The notes beneath the pieces are model-generated. The model saw nothing but the letters and a program-made list of their open reading frames with translations. It was not told where the DNA came from and made no database searches. Shown in pieces: positions 35,686 to 43,387 of a DNA stretch of 64,000 bases (its first letter is position 1; every line of letters starts with the position of its first letter). The translations under genes and the position numbers were made by a program. The DNA lies in contig CAVPDS010000007.1 in assembly GCA_963702695.1 (NCBI GenBank), forward strand, positions 496,001 to 560,000, read 5' to 3'. The stretch is from VAZQ01 sp963702695 (lineage in GTDB: Bacteria; Pseudomonadota; Alphaproteobacteria; Rhizobiales; Xanthobacteraceae).

Positions 35686-36228
35686 ATTCCCCGCCGACCG
35701 ATGAGATCCGTGCAGCCCGTCCAGAAGGACGGCCCGCGCATCAACGAGGAGATCCGATCCCGCGAAGTCCAACTGATCGACCAGACCGGCCACAACCATG
35801 GACCGGTGGAAATTCGGATCGCGCTGGAAAAGGCCCAGGAGGCCGGGCTTGATCTCGTCGAGATCGCCCCGAATTCAGTTCCGCCCGTCGCCAAGCTTCT
35901 CGATTACGGGAAGTACAAATTCCAGGCGCAGAAGAAGGCGGCCGAAGCCCGCAAGAAACAGAAGGTGGTCGAGGTCAAGGAGATCAAGCTCCGGCCGATG
36001 ATCGACGACCACGACTACGACGTGAAGATGCGCTCGATGCAGCGCTTCTTCGAAGAGGGAGACAAGGTCAAGGTGACGCTGCGCTTCCGCGGCCGCGAGA
36101 TGGCGCATCAGGATCTGGGTTATCAGCTCCTCAACCGCGTCAAGGACGACACCGTCAAGATCGCCAAGGTCGAGCAGGAGCCCCGCTTCGAAGGCCGCCA
36201 GGTGGTCATGGTGCTGTCGCCGCGGTAG
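35686..36228 (+). CDS. infC: Translation initiation factor IF-3
   Basis: 180 residues. The conserved IF-3 sequence (GPRINEEIRSREVQLIDQTG, NSVPPVAKLLDYGKYKFQ, MIDDHDYDVKMRSM) is intact. The start is ATT at 35686, giving PRRPMRSVQ after the initiator, with AGGAGAG 6 bp upstream. AUU is the start used by infC in E. coli and many bacteria, where it allows IF-3 to repress its own translation. No ATG with a ribosome-binding site fits: ATG 35623 is far upstream, and ATG 35701 has none. rpmI and rplT do not follow. Confidence 0.96.
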   Translation: MPRRPMRSVQPVQKDGPRINEEIRSREVQLIDQTGHNHGPVEIRIALEKAQEAGLDLVEIAPNSVPPVAKLLDYGKYKFQAQKKAAEARKKQKVVEVKEIKLRPMIDDHDYDVKMRSMQRFFEEGDKVKVTLRFRGREMAHQDLGYQLLNRVKDDTVKIAKVEQEPRFEGRQVVMVLSPR

Positions 36229-36240
36229 TGAGCGGCTGTA

Positions 36241-36334
36241 GGCTGTAGCCCGGATGAGCGAAGCGAAATCCGGGACGGTGGCGCAAACCGAGAGACCGTT
36301 CCCGGATGTCGCTTCGCTCATCCGGGCTACAGCC
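36241..36334. repeat. Paired REP (inverted) after infC
   Basis: Two facing copies of GTAGCCCGGATGAGCGAAGC-type sequence, 36241-36279 and 36295-36334, separated by about 15 bp, forming one long hairpin. It sits 12 bp after the infC stop and likely helps end that transcript. Related copies occur at 41165, 46934 and 60016. Confidence 0.7.
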
Positions 36335-36387
36335 GAAAATGCCAAGCGCTGCGCCGGTGACTTTGCAGGGGGAGGGTCGATTCACCC

Positions 36388-36660
36388 TCAAGAGAGATAA
36401 ATGATAGTGAGATGATAGTGAGCGGCTCGCACCGTGCTTGCGAGAGAGGCAAGCAGCATCTCCAATTGGCCGTTTTCAACGTCGATTGCGATATTCTCGG
36501 GGCATTCCGCATCGTCCGCAAGCCTTCCGAGCACGGCCTCCGGACAACAAAGGATGTCCACGCCTTCGGTCTCACACCATTTGACACGATCGCGGATGAG
36601 TTGAACAGCTTCCATGGAGCCGTTGGGCAAAAGGGGAGTCTGATAGGCGGCAATCTTCAT
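36388..36660 (-). pseudogene. Truncated nitrilase/carbon-nitrogen hydrolase (N-terminal remnant)
   Basis: 90 residues. MKIAAYQTPLLPNGSMEAV and VDILCCPEAVLGRL match the N-terminal strands and the catalytic-Glu region of the nitrilase superfamily, which is normally 260 or more residues. The catalytic Lys and Cys regions are missing: the frame stops after YHLTIIYLS. An 11-bp tandem duplication (ATGATAGTGAG twice, 36401-36422) lies at the break, and a REP pair is 53 bp beyond it. Likely a decayed gene. Confidence 0.65.
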
Positions 36661-36677
36661 TGAAAATCGCCGAGATG

Positions 36678-37655
36678 TTATTCCGAGTGCGCGATGCCGG
36701 CGCGCTCAACGACCTTGCCCAGCCGGTCGATCTCCGACTTCACGAATTTCTCCAGCTCCGGCACCGGCGGATAGTCGACCGGGATGCGCGCGGTCTTGGC
36801 GAACTCGGCCTTGATCTCGGGCAGGTCGAGCACCTTCTTGATCTCGGTGTGCAGCCGATCGACGATCGGCTTCGGTGTGCCGGCGGGCGCAACGATCATC
36901 TGCCAGGAGACCAGGTTGAAGCCTTCGGCGCCGGCTTCCGAAACGGTCGGGATGTCCGGCAGCGTCGGCAGCCGCGTCGCCGACGACACCGCGAGCGCGC
37001 GCACCTTGCCCTGCTGCATCAGGGGCAGGATCGGCGTCGGCTCACCGAACATCATCGGAATGTGCCCGGCGATGAGGTCGGTGAGCGCCGGCGCATCGCC
37101 CTTGTAGGGGATGTGCACGACATCCATGCCGGTCATGGATTTAAGCAGCTCCATGCTCAGGTGCTGCGGCGAGCCGGGGCCGGCCGAGCCGTAGGAGAGC
37201 TTGCCGGGCTGCGCCTTCGCCAGCGCAATCAGGTCCTTGAGCGATTTCGCCGGCACCTCAGGATTGACCAGCAGCATGAACGGCGCGTTCGCGATCAGCG
37301 CGATCGGCTCGTAATCCTTGGCCGGGTCGTAGGAGAGCGACTTGTGCAGCGTGACGTTGATCGCGAACGGCGTCGAGGTGCCGAGCATGATGGTGTAGCC
37401 GTCGGGCGGCGCCTTCGCGACATAGGCGGCGCCGATCGCGGTGCCGGCGCCGGTACGGTTCTCGATCACGATCGGCTTGCCGAGCCGCTCCGTAAGCCGC
37501 GGCGCCAGCGTGCGCGCCAGCACGTCGAGCCCGCCGCCAGCGGCGTAGGGTACGACCATGGTGATCGGGCGGCTGGGGTAGTCCTGCGCGTGGGTGGGGG
37601 CGGCGGCCAGCAGGGACGCGGCGAGAAGGGGCGCGACTGTGCGGGCGATTTGCAT
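36678..37655 (-). CDS. TctC/Bug-type substrate-binding protein
   Basis: 325 residues from ATG 37655 (GGGAGG upstream). Signal peptide ending APTHA; mature QDYPSRPITMVVPYAAGGGL, IENRTGAGTAIGAAYVAKAP and DGYTIMLGTSTPFAIN are all typical of the family. Orphan: no TctAB here. The 3' neighbour is the nitrilase remnant, 18 bp away; the 5' side holds the repeat-flanked GIY-YIG locus. Confidence 0.92.
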   Translation of the reverse strand: MQIARTVAPLLAASLLAAAPTHAQDYPSRPITMVVPYAAGGGLDVLARTLAPRLTERLGKPIVIENRTGAGTAIGAAYVAKAPPDGYTIMLGTSTPFAINVTLHKSLSYDPAKDYEPIALIANAPFMLLVNPEVPAKSLKDLIALAKAQPGKLSYGSAGPGSPQHLSMELLKSMTGMDVVHIPYKGDAPALTDLIAGHIPMMFGEPTPILPLMQQGKVRALAVSSATRLPTLPDIPTVSEAGAEGFNLVSWQMIVAPAGTPKPIVDRLHTEIKKVLDLPEIKAEFAKTARIPVDYPPVPELEKFVKSEIDRLGKVVERAGIAHSE

Positions 37656-37743
37656 GCGGCCTCCCGGCGTCACGTTTCTGCGATATTCCGCATAGCCTAG
37701 CTAAAGACTGTCGAGCCAGTAAGCGCCTTAGGGTCGCAAGGCG

Positions 37744-37794
37744 CGTGTCCCGCACAAGGTGCAGCGCGCAACGATGCACCGCCGATGCGGGACC
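37744..37794. repeat. 51-bp direct repeat, left copy (nested hairpin)
   Basis: Starts CGTGTCCCGCACAAGG. Nested dyads: GTCCCGCA ... TGCGGGAC enclosing GGTGCA ... TGCACC. It differs by one base from the copy at 38200-38250, and both have the same orientation, one on each side of the GIY-YIG gene. Confidence 0.75.
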
Positions 37795-37836
37795 TGGTTT
37801 CTTTTGTCTGCGCTTCGAAGAATAACAGCAACCGGG

Positions 37837-37883
37837 GTCCCGGGTCTGCAGTGCAGCACTTCGTGCCGCACTGCGCCCGGGAC
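37837..37883. repeat. Palindromic hairpin next to the GIY-YIG stop
   Basis: Three nested dyads: GTCCCGGG/CCCGGGAC, GCAGTGC/GCACTGC and GCAC-TTC-GTGC. It ends 7 bp from the stop of the GIY-YIG gene. A truncated version of its right end (GCGCCCGGGACACGCG) recurs at about 38276-38291, after the right-hand direct repeat. Confidence 0.65.
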
Positions 37884-37890
37884 ACGGGCG

Positions 37891-38184
37891 TCACATATTG
37901 ATCAATTCCGCAGTGAGGTCGCGCCAGTTCGGATTCACCTTCTCGATCAATGCGAACTTCCATTCCCGCCGCCAACGCTTGAGGACATGCTCTCGCTGTC
38001 GTGCTTCGAGGATCGAGGCGTATCCTTCAAAATATACCAGCCTGTGCACCTTGTATGTCTTGGAAAACCCCGGAACTGCCCCGGTTTTATGCGTGTGCAT
38101 GCGGTTGGCAAGGTTGCTGGTAACGCCAACGTAGAGCGTGCCCTTGTATCGACTGGCAAGGATGTAAACGAAATAGCCGCTCAT
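37891..38184 (-). CDS. GIY-YIG nuclease-superfamily protein between direct repeats
   Basis: 97 residues, a single GIY-YIG domain: YFVYILAS and GTLYVGVTS carry the two namesake strands, followed by Arg in LANRMHTHKTG, the VYFEGY strand, and Glu in EARQREHVLKRWRR, then WKFALIEKVNPNWRDL. This is the YhbQ/UPF0213-like small type. It is enclosed by 51-bp direct repeats, the right copy being 16 bp upstream of its start. No good ribosome-binding site. The role is unknown; a link with repeat mobility is a hypothesis (see findings). Confidence 0.88.
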   Translation of the reverse strand: MSGYFVYILASRYKGTLYVGVTSNLANRMHTHKTGAVPGFSKTYKVHRLVYFEGYASILEARQREHVLKRWRREWKFALIEKVNPNWRDLTAELINM

Positions 38185-38199
38185 TCGCGCAGTTTAGCA

Positions 38200-38250
38200 C
38201 GTGTCCCGCACAAGGTGCAGCGCGCAGCGATGCACCGCCGATGCGGGACC
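38200..38250. repeat. 51-bp direct repeat, right copy
   Basis: 50 of 51 bases match 37744-37794 (A to G in GCGCGCA[A/G]CGATG). It is followed by a T-rich stretch (GGTTTTTTCTCTC) and a partial copy of the second hairpin. It covers the presumed promoter of the GIY-YIG gene. Confidence 0.75.
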
Positions 38251-38469
38251 CCGGTTTTTTCTCTCTATCACGGGAGCGCCCGGGACACGCGTCCTTGACT
38301 TGATCCGTCCCCATCCCTAGTTTCCGCGCACTTTCGAAACGAGCAACTCTTTGCTCGCCGACCGGTCCTGGAGACCGGAGGTCACCGCCCGACAGCGCGA
38401 TGCGCCCTCGGGCGCTATCGTTGTTTGGCATAGGCCGCCCGCAGGGCGGTCGTTCTAAGGACGAAAAAC

Positions 38470-40042
38470 TTGTTCAATTCACTCTCGGAAAAGCTTGGCA
38501 CCATCCTCGACAAGCTCACGCGGCGCGGCGCGCTGACCGAGGCCGATGTCGACGCAGCGCTGCGCGAGGTCCGCCGCGCGCTGCTCGACGCCGACGTCGC
38601 TCTCGAAGTCGTGCGCTCGTTCACCGAGCAGGTGAAGAGCCATGCGGTCGGCGTCGAGGTGATCAAGTCGGTCACGCCCGGCCAGCTCGTCGTCAAGATC
38701 GTTCATGACCAGCTCATCAACACGCTCGGCGCCCACGGCGACCCGATCGACCTCAACGCGCCGGCGCCGGTGCCGATCATGATGGTCGGCCTGCAGGGCT
38801 CCGGCAAAACCACGACCACCGCCAAGATTGCCAAGCGCCTCACCGAGCAGGGCCGCCGCAAGGTGCTGATGGCCTCGCTCGACGTACGCCGCCCGGCCGC
38901 GATGGAGCAGCTCGCGGTGCTCGGCCAGCAGGTCAATGTCGACACCCTGCCGATCGTCGCAGGCCAGCAGCCGGCGCAGATCGCGCAGCGCGCGCTGCAG
39001 GCCGGCCGGCTCGGCGGCTACGACGTGGTGATGCTGGACACCGCCGGCCGCACCACCCTCGACGAAGCGATGATGGCGGAGGCCGCCGAAGTGAAGCAGG
39101 CGGCGCAGCCGCACGAGGTGCTGCTCGTCGCCGACGCGCTCACCGGCCAGGACGCGGTCAACCTCGCGCGCGCGTTCGACCAGCGCGTCGGGCTCACCGG
39201 CATCGTGCTGACCCGGGTCGACGGCGACGGCCGCGGCGGCGCGGCGTTGTCGATGCGCGCGGTCACCGGCAAGCCGATCAAGCTGATGGGCACCGGCGAG
39301 AAGATGGATGCGCTGGAGGATTTCCATCCCTCGCGCATCGCCGACCGCATCCTCGGCATGGGCGACATCGTCTCGCTGGTCGAAAAGGCGGCGGCGACGA
39401 TCGATGCCGAGAAAGCCGCGCGCGTCGCCGAGCGCATGCGCAAGGGCGCGTTCGATCTCAACGACCTCCGCGAGCAGCTCCAGCAGATGACGCAGATGGG
39501 GGGCATGGCCGGCTTGATGGGCATGCTGCCCGGCGTCGCCAAGATGAAGAATCAGCTCGCCTCCGCCAACCTCGACGAGCGCGTGCTCAAGCGCCAGGTC
39601 GCGATCATCGAACTCGATGACTCCGAAGGAGCGTCGCGTGCCGGACATTCTCAAGGCGAGCCGCAAGAAACGCATCGCGGCCGGCTCCGGCACCAAGGTC
39701 GAAGACATCAACCGCATGCTCAAGATGCATCGCACCATGGCCGACGTGATGAAGGCGATGGGCGGCGGCGCCAAGCGCGGCCCGATGGCCGGCCTCGCCA
39801 ACCTATTCGGCTTCGGCGGTGGCGGCATGCCGAGCGCCGAGGAGATGGCGAAGCTCGCGGAGAAGATGCCGGGCGGTGGGTTACCCGGGGGCGGACTGCC
39901 TCCCGGTTTTCCCGGCGCAGGTGGGTTGCCGCCGACCATGCCTGGCCTGCCGCCGAAATTTCCGGGCGGCGGCCCGTCGCTCCCCGGACTCGGCAAGCCG
40001 CCGGGGCTCGGTGGCTTCCCCGGGTTTGGGAAAAAGAAATGA
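38470..40042 (+). CDS. ffh: Signal recognition particle GTPase; frameshifted as sequenced
   Basis: About 523 residues once repaired. N and G domains: MVGLQGSGKTTTTAKIAKRL (P-loop), LDTAGRTTLDEAMM, GIVLTRVDGDGRGGAALS; M domain with FDLNDLREQLQQMTQMGG and, in the other frame, PKERRVPDILKASRKKRIAA and a Gly/Pro/Met-rich tail ending GFGKKK. The frame breaks at 39609-39615, CGAACTCGATG for an expected CGACTCGATG (IIDSMTPKER in relatives). Ffh is essential, so the extra A is almost surely an error. The start is TTG 38470 with AAGGA upstream. Confidence 0.93.
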
Positions 40043-40239
40043 GCACAACCTTCGATTTGTCATTTCGGATGGCGCGCGGCGCCGATCCGAGACCCAACTG
40101 GCAGCGGACACAGCGGAAGAATTTCCAGTTTCGTACCCGCGCGGCGTTGGGTCCCAGCTCTCGCTTCGCTCGGCCGGGATGACAACTCCAAGGCATATCG
40201 AATTCAACCGAATTCAACTGAAGTGAAAGGAACTCCGAA

Positions 40240-40629
40240 ATGTCCCTGAAAATCCGTCTCGCCCGCGCCGGCACCAAGAAGCGGCCGGTCTATCACATCG
40301 TGGTGGCCGACAGCCGCTCGCCGCGTGACGGCCGCTTCATCGAGCGGCTCGGTTACTTCAATCCGCTGCTGCCGAAGGAGAAGACCGAGCGGCTCAAGCT
40401 CGATCTCGAGAAGTGCAAGGCGTGGATGGCCAAGGGGGCGCTGCCGACCGATCGCGTGAGCCGTTTCCTCGATGAGGCCGGCGTGATGACGCGCGCGAAA
40501 CGCAATAATCCGACGCGTGCGATCCCGCGCAAGGAGCGCAAGGCGATGAAGGAAGCCGCCGCCAAGGCCGCCGAGGAAGCCGCCGCCGCCAAGGCCGCCG
40601 CTGCTGCCGCCGCGGCGCAGGCGAGCTAA
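40240..40629 (+). CDS. rpsP: 30S ribosomal protein S16
   Basis: 129 residues. Begins MSLKIRLARAGTKKRPVYHI and contains DSRSPRDGRFIERLGYFNPL, the S16 signature. The C-terminal tail is an Ala/Lys/Glu-rich extension (from about 105) found in alphaproteobacterial S16. ATG 40240 with AAGGA upstream. First of the rpsP-rimM-(NADAR)-trmD-rplS series. Confidence 0.97.
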   Translation: MSLKIRLARAGTKKRPVYHIVVADSRSPRDGRFIERLGYFNPLLPKEKTERLKLDLEKCKAWMAKGALPTDRVSRFLDEAGVMTRAKRNNPTRAIPRKERKAMKEAAAKAAEEAAAAKAAAAAAAAQAS

Positions 40630-40649
40630 CCGAGCGCCGGGTCAGGGCC

Positions 40650-41159
40650 GTGGCAGAGCGCATCTGCGTCGCCCGCATTGGCGCCGCGCACGGCACGCGC
40701 GGCGAAGTGAAACTGTGGTCGTTCACCGCCGATCCGCTGGCGATTGCCGACTACGGGCCACTCGAAAGCGAGGACGGCGCGCGGCGCTTCGAGATCGAGG
40801 CGCTGCGGCCGGCGAAGGATCATCTGGTCGCGCACCTGCGTGGTGTCGATGATCGCAATGCCGCTGAGCGGCTGACCAATGTAGAGCTATACGTCTCGCG
40901 CGATCGGCTGCCGCCGCCGGAGACGGACGAATTCTACCACGCGGACCTGATCGGACTGACGGTAGTCGACGTGAACGATACAGCGCTGGGCAAAGTGATC
41001 GCGGTGCAGAATTTCGGTGCCGGCGATCTGCTGGAAGTTCAGCCTCCCGAAGCGGCGCAGACGGTGATGGTGCCGTTTGATGCTGCGACCGTCCCGCTGG
41101 TCGATGTCTCGGGCGGCCGCATCGTCATCGATCCGCCGCATGGTTTGTTCAAGGGGTGA
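40650..41159 (+). CDS. rimM: Ribosome maturation factor RimM
   Basis: 169 residues. VARIGAAHGTRGEVKLWSFT at the N-terminus and the PRC-barrel part with EFYHADLIGLTVVDVN and LLEVQPPE mark RimM, which binds S19 and helps 16S rRNA 3'-domain assembly. GTG start at 40650, 20 bp after rpsP. Confidence 0.95.
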   Translation: MAERICVARIGAAHGTRGEVKLWSFTADPLAIADYGPLESEDGARRFEIEALRPAKDHLVAHLRGVDDRNAAERLTNVELYVSRDRLPPPETDEFYHADLIGLTVVDVNDTALGKVIAVQNFGAGDLLEVQPPEAAQTVMVPFDAATVPLVDVSGGRIVIDPPHGLFKG

Positions 41160-41164
41160 GTTCT

Positions 41165-41199
41165 CCCGTAGCCCAGAACGAGCGAAGCGAATCCGGGCT
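41165..41199. repeat. Single REP unit between rimM and the NADAR gene
   Basis: CGTAGCCCAGAACGAGCGAA followed by GCGAATCCGGGCTGCAG: one arm of the same family as 36241. Its CGGATT/AATCCGG dyad is imperfect. It marks the upstream border of the inserted NADAR gene. Confidence 0.55.
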
Positions 41200-41223
41200 G
41201 CAGAACTACGGCGACGGAACGTC

Positions 41224-41676
41224 ATGGTCATCCCGTTTCATTCGAAATCCGATACGCACCGCGAGTTTTCCAACTTCGCGCCCTTCGGAATCGATCTCGA
41301 CGGCAAGCGCTGGCCAACCGTCGAGCATTATTACCAGGCGCAAAAATTCACCGACGCGAAGCTGCAGCAGTCGATCCGCGCCGCGCCGAAGCCGATCATC
41401 GCGAAGTCGCTCGCCGACGGCCACAAAGCCAATATCCGCGCCGACTGGGACGCGGTGAAGGACGACGTGATGGATCGCGCCGTGCGGCGCAAGTTCGAGC
41501 TGCATGCCGAGCTGCGCGATCTCCTGCTCGCCACCGGCGACGAGGCGATCGTCGAAGCGGCGCCGAACGATTACTATTGGGGTGTCGGCCGCGAGGGCAC
41601 CGGACAGAACAAGCTTGGCCGCATCCTCGAACGCATCCGCGCCGAGCTGCGCGCGGGCCAGCAATCCGGACGCTGA
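41224..41676 (+). CDS. NADAR-domain protein (YbiA-like N-glycosidase)
   Basis: 150 residues from ATG 41224. The NADAR core is clear: HREFSNFAPFGIDLDGKRWP, TVEHYYQAQKF, AVRRKFELHAELRDLL and the C-terminal NDYYWGVGREGTGQNKLGRI. YbiA relatives cleave riboflavin-pathway intermediates; others remove ADP-ribose from guanine in DNA or act in phage-related NAD+ chemistry. It sits inside the rpsP-rimM-trmD-rplS operon, with its stop 1 bp before the trmD start, an unusual place. No strong ribosome-binding site. Confidence 0.9.
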   Translation: MVIPFHSKSDTHREFSNFAPFGIDLDGKRWPTVEHYYQAQKFTDAKLQQSIRAAPKPIIAKSLADGHKANIRADWDAVKDDVMDRAVRRKFELHAELRDLLLATGDEAIVEAAPNDYYWGVGREGTGQNKLGRILERIRAELRAGQQSGR

Positions 41677-41677
41677 G

Positions 41678-42403
41678 ATGTGGCGCGCCACCGTCCTCAC
41701 GATCTTTCCGGAGATGTTTCCGGGGCCGCTGGGCATCAGCCTTGCCGGCAAGGCGCTAGCGGCGGGTTTGTGGACGCTCGAACCGATCGACATCCGCGCT
41801 CACGCGACCGACAGGCACCGCTCGGTCGATGACACGCCCGCGGGCGGCGGCCCGGGCATGGTGATGAAGGCCGACGTGCTCGCGCGCGCTGTCGATGCTG
41901 TCTCAGACACGGACGACGTGCGGCCGAGGCTGCTGATGAGCCCGCGCGGAGCGCCGCTGACGCAAGCTCGCGTCGAAGCGTTGGCGCGGGGAGCGGGCAC
42001 ACTCATCCTGTGCGGGCGGTTCGAAGGCGTCGACGAGCGCGTGATCGCGGCGCGAAATTTCGAGGAGATTTCGGTCGGCGATTACGTGCTGTCGGGCGGC
42101 GAGATCGCAGCGCTGGCTCTGCTCGATGCCTGCGTGCGCCTTCTGCCCGGCGTCATGGGCAAGGAGTCGTCCAGCGCCGAGGAAAGCTTTGCGCAAGGCC
42201 TGCTGGAATACCCGCACTACACGCGACCGCAAACGTTCGAGGGCCGCGCCATTCCCGAAGTGCTCACCTCTGGCGACCACGCCAAGGTCGCGGCTTGGCG
42301 GCGCGCGCAGGCCGAGCAGCTCACGCAGGCCCGCCGCCCCGACCTCTGGGCGGCGCATCAAGCCGGCGTCGGCGCGGCCAAGAAGGCCGAGCCGGACGGG
42401 TGA
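41678..42403 (+). CDS. trmD: tRNA (guanine37-N1)-methyltransferase
   Basis: 241 residues. N-terminus MWRATVLTIFPEMFPGPLGI, then GGGPGMVMKADV, the trefoil-knot SAM site LILCGRFEGVDERVI and ISVGDYVLSGGEIAAL. ATG 41678 follows the NADAR stop by one base. The family's knotted SPOUT fold is complete. Confidence 0.97.
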   Translation: MWRATVLTIFPEMFPGPLGISLAGKALAAGLWTLEPIDIRAHATDRHRSVDDTPAGGGPGMVMKADVLARAVDAVSDTDDVRPRLLMSPRGAPLTQARVEALARGAGTLILCGRFEGVDERVIAARNFEEISVGDYVLSGGEIAALALLDACVRLLPGVMGKESSSAEESFAQGLLEYPHYTRPQTFEGRAIPEVLTSGDHAKVAAWRRAQAEQLTQARRPDLWAAHQAGVGAAKKAEPDG

Positions 42404-42497
42404 CAACGCCGATTCTTTGTCGTAGAAGCTCGCCCGACCCGCACAGATTGAACAGACCGCGCGCCTGCCGGATTGGCGCTGCCGACGGAGAATTCCC

Positions 42498-42903
42498 ATG
42501 AATTTGCTGCAACAGCTCGAAAAAGAGCAGGTCGCCAAGCTTTCCACCAATAAGGAAATCCCGGATTTCGGGCCCGGCGACACGGTCATCGTGAACGTCA
42601 AGGTGGTCGAAGGTGAACGCAGCCGTATCCAGGCCTACGAAGGTGTCTGCATCGGCCGCGCCGGTGCCGGGCTGAACCAGAATTTCACGGTGCGCAAGAT
42701 TTCCTACGGCGAGGGCGTCGAGCGCGTGTTCCCGCTCTATGCGCCGATGGTCGAACTCGATCAAGGTCGTGCGCCGCGGCAAGGTCCGCCGCGCCAAGCT
42801 CTATTACCTGCGCGGCCTGCGTGGCAAGCGCGCCCGCATCACCGAGCGGCAGGACCGGCCGCACGGCGAGCAGGCGGCCGGGGCCGAAACGAAGCAGGGA
42901 TGA
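42498..42903 (+). CDS. rplS: 50S ribosomal protein L19; frameshifted as sequenced
   Basis: 134 residues once repaired. The 5' part reads MNLLQQLEKEQVAKL ... ISYGEGVERVFPLYAPMV, and the 3' part, in another frame, resumes IKVVRRGKVRRAKLYYLRGL and ends AAGAETKQG. The break is at 42752-42758, CGAACTCGATC for an expected CGACTCGATC (VDSIKVV). L19 is near-essential and otherwise perfect, so the extra A is probably a sequencing error. The stop overlaps the next start as ATGA. Confidence 0.95.
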
Positions 42904-43316
42904 CCGCGCCCTGGCATCGCCGGCTGCGAAAGGCCGGTACGTCCGGCCTTTTTCTGTTCGGCGCGCTGCTGCTGGCCGGCACGGGTCGACCGGCACCCGC
43001 TCGGGCTGAGCCGCTGGTGCTGGAAGTGACGCGGGCCGAGGCCACAGTCGACCCGCGAACCGGCGAGCCGATCGTCAGGATCGCTTTCGCGGAGGCGTCA
43101 CGCCATTTGCTGGCGGATTTCACGACCCAAAATGTCGGCGGCAAGACTGAAATTCGGGTCGATGGCCGCGTCGTGATGGCCCCCGTCATCCGCGAACCGC
43201 TGCTCGCAGCGTCCAGCCAGATTTCCGGCTCGATGACCCCCGAACAGGCCCGCGACATCGCGGCGCGCCTTGCGAGCGGCCAGGCGCGGCTGGAGATTGA
43301 GCTTGCAACGGAATAG
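42900..43316 (+). CDS. Exported SecD P1-head-like protein
   Basis: 138 residues. Signal peptide (LFLFGALLLAGTGRPAPARA), then a small alpha/beta domain with VVMAPVIREPLLAASSQISG followed by MTPEQARDIAARLASG, which matches the head subdomain of SecD P1 (pattern PVIxEPIxxGxxxISGxxTxExAxxLAxxL). Here it is free-standing, without TM channel segments. ATG 42900 overlaps the rplS stop by 4 nt (ATGA), so it is translationally coupled to L19. Function unknown; it could bind unfolded or translocating chains. Confidence 0.7.
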   Translation: MTAPWHRRLRKAGTSGLFLFGALLLAGTGRPAPARAEPLVLEVTRAEATVDPRTGEPIVRIAFAEASRHLLADFTTQNVGGKTEIRVDGRVVMAPVIREPLLAASSQISGSMTPEQARDIAARLASGQARLEIELATE

Positions 43317-43387
43317 TCCTCCACTTTTCCCTTGGCGCCCAAGTCATTAAATATCATCACGACAGAAACTGAGACCGGGAAACAACG

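Noticed and set aside
37744..38250. CRISPR array or integron from repeated 51-bp units
   Set aside because: Only two copies 456 bp apart, with a coding gene between; no spacers, attC features or Cas/integrase genes.
38300..38469. Possible tRNA or 4.5S RNA upstream of ffh
   Set aside because: Short stems are present (for example GCCCGCAGGGC), but no cloverleaf, T-loop motif or SRP RNA tetraloop helix could be formed.
38470..40182. ffh frame as read, with an unusual C-terminus (to 40182)
   Set aside because: The last part after residue about 382 has no similarity to Ffh, while the conserved M-domain continues in the next frame. A one-base error explains it better than a novel tail or programmed frameshift.
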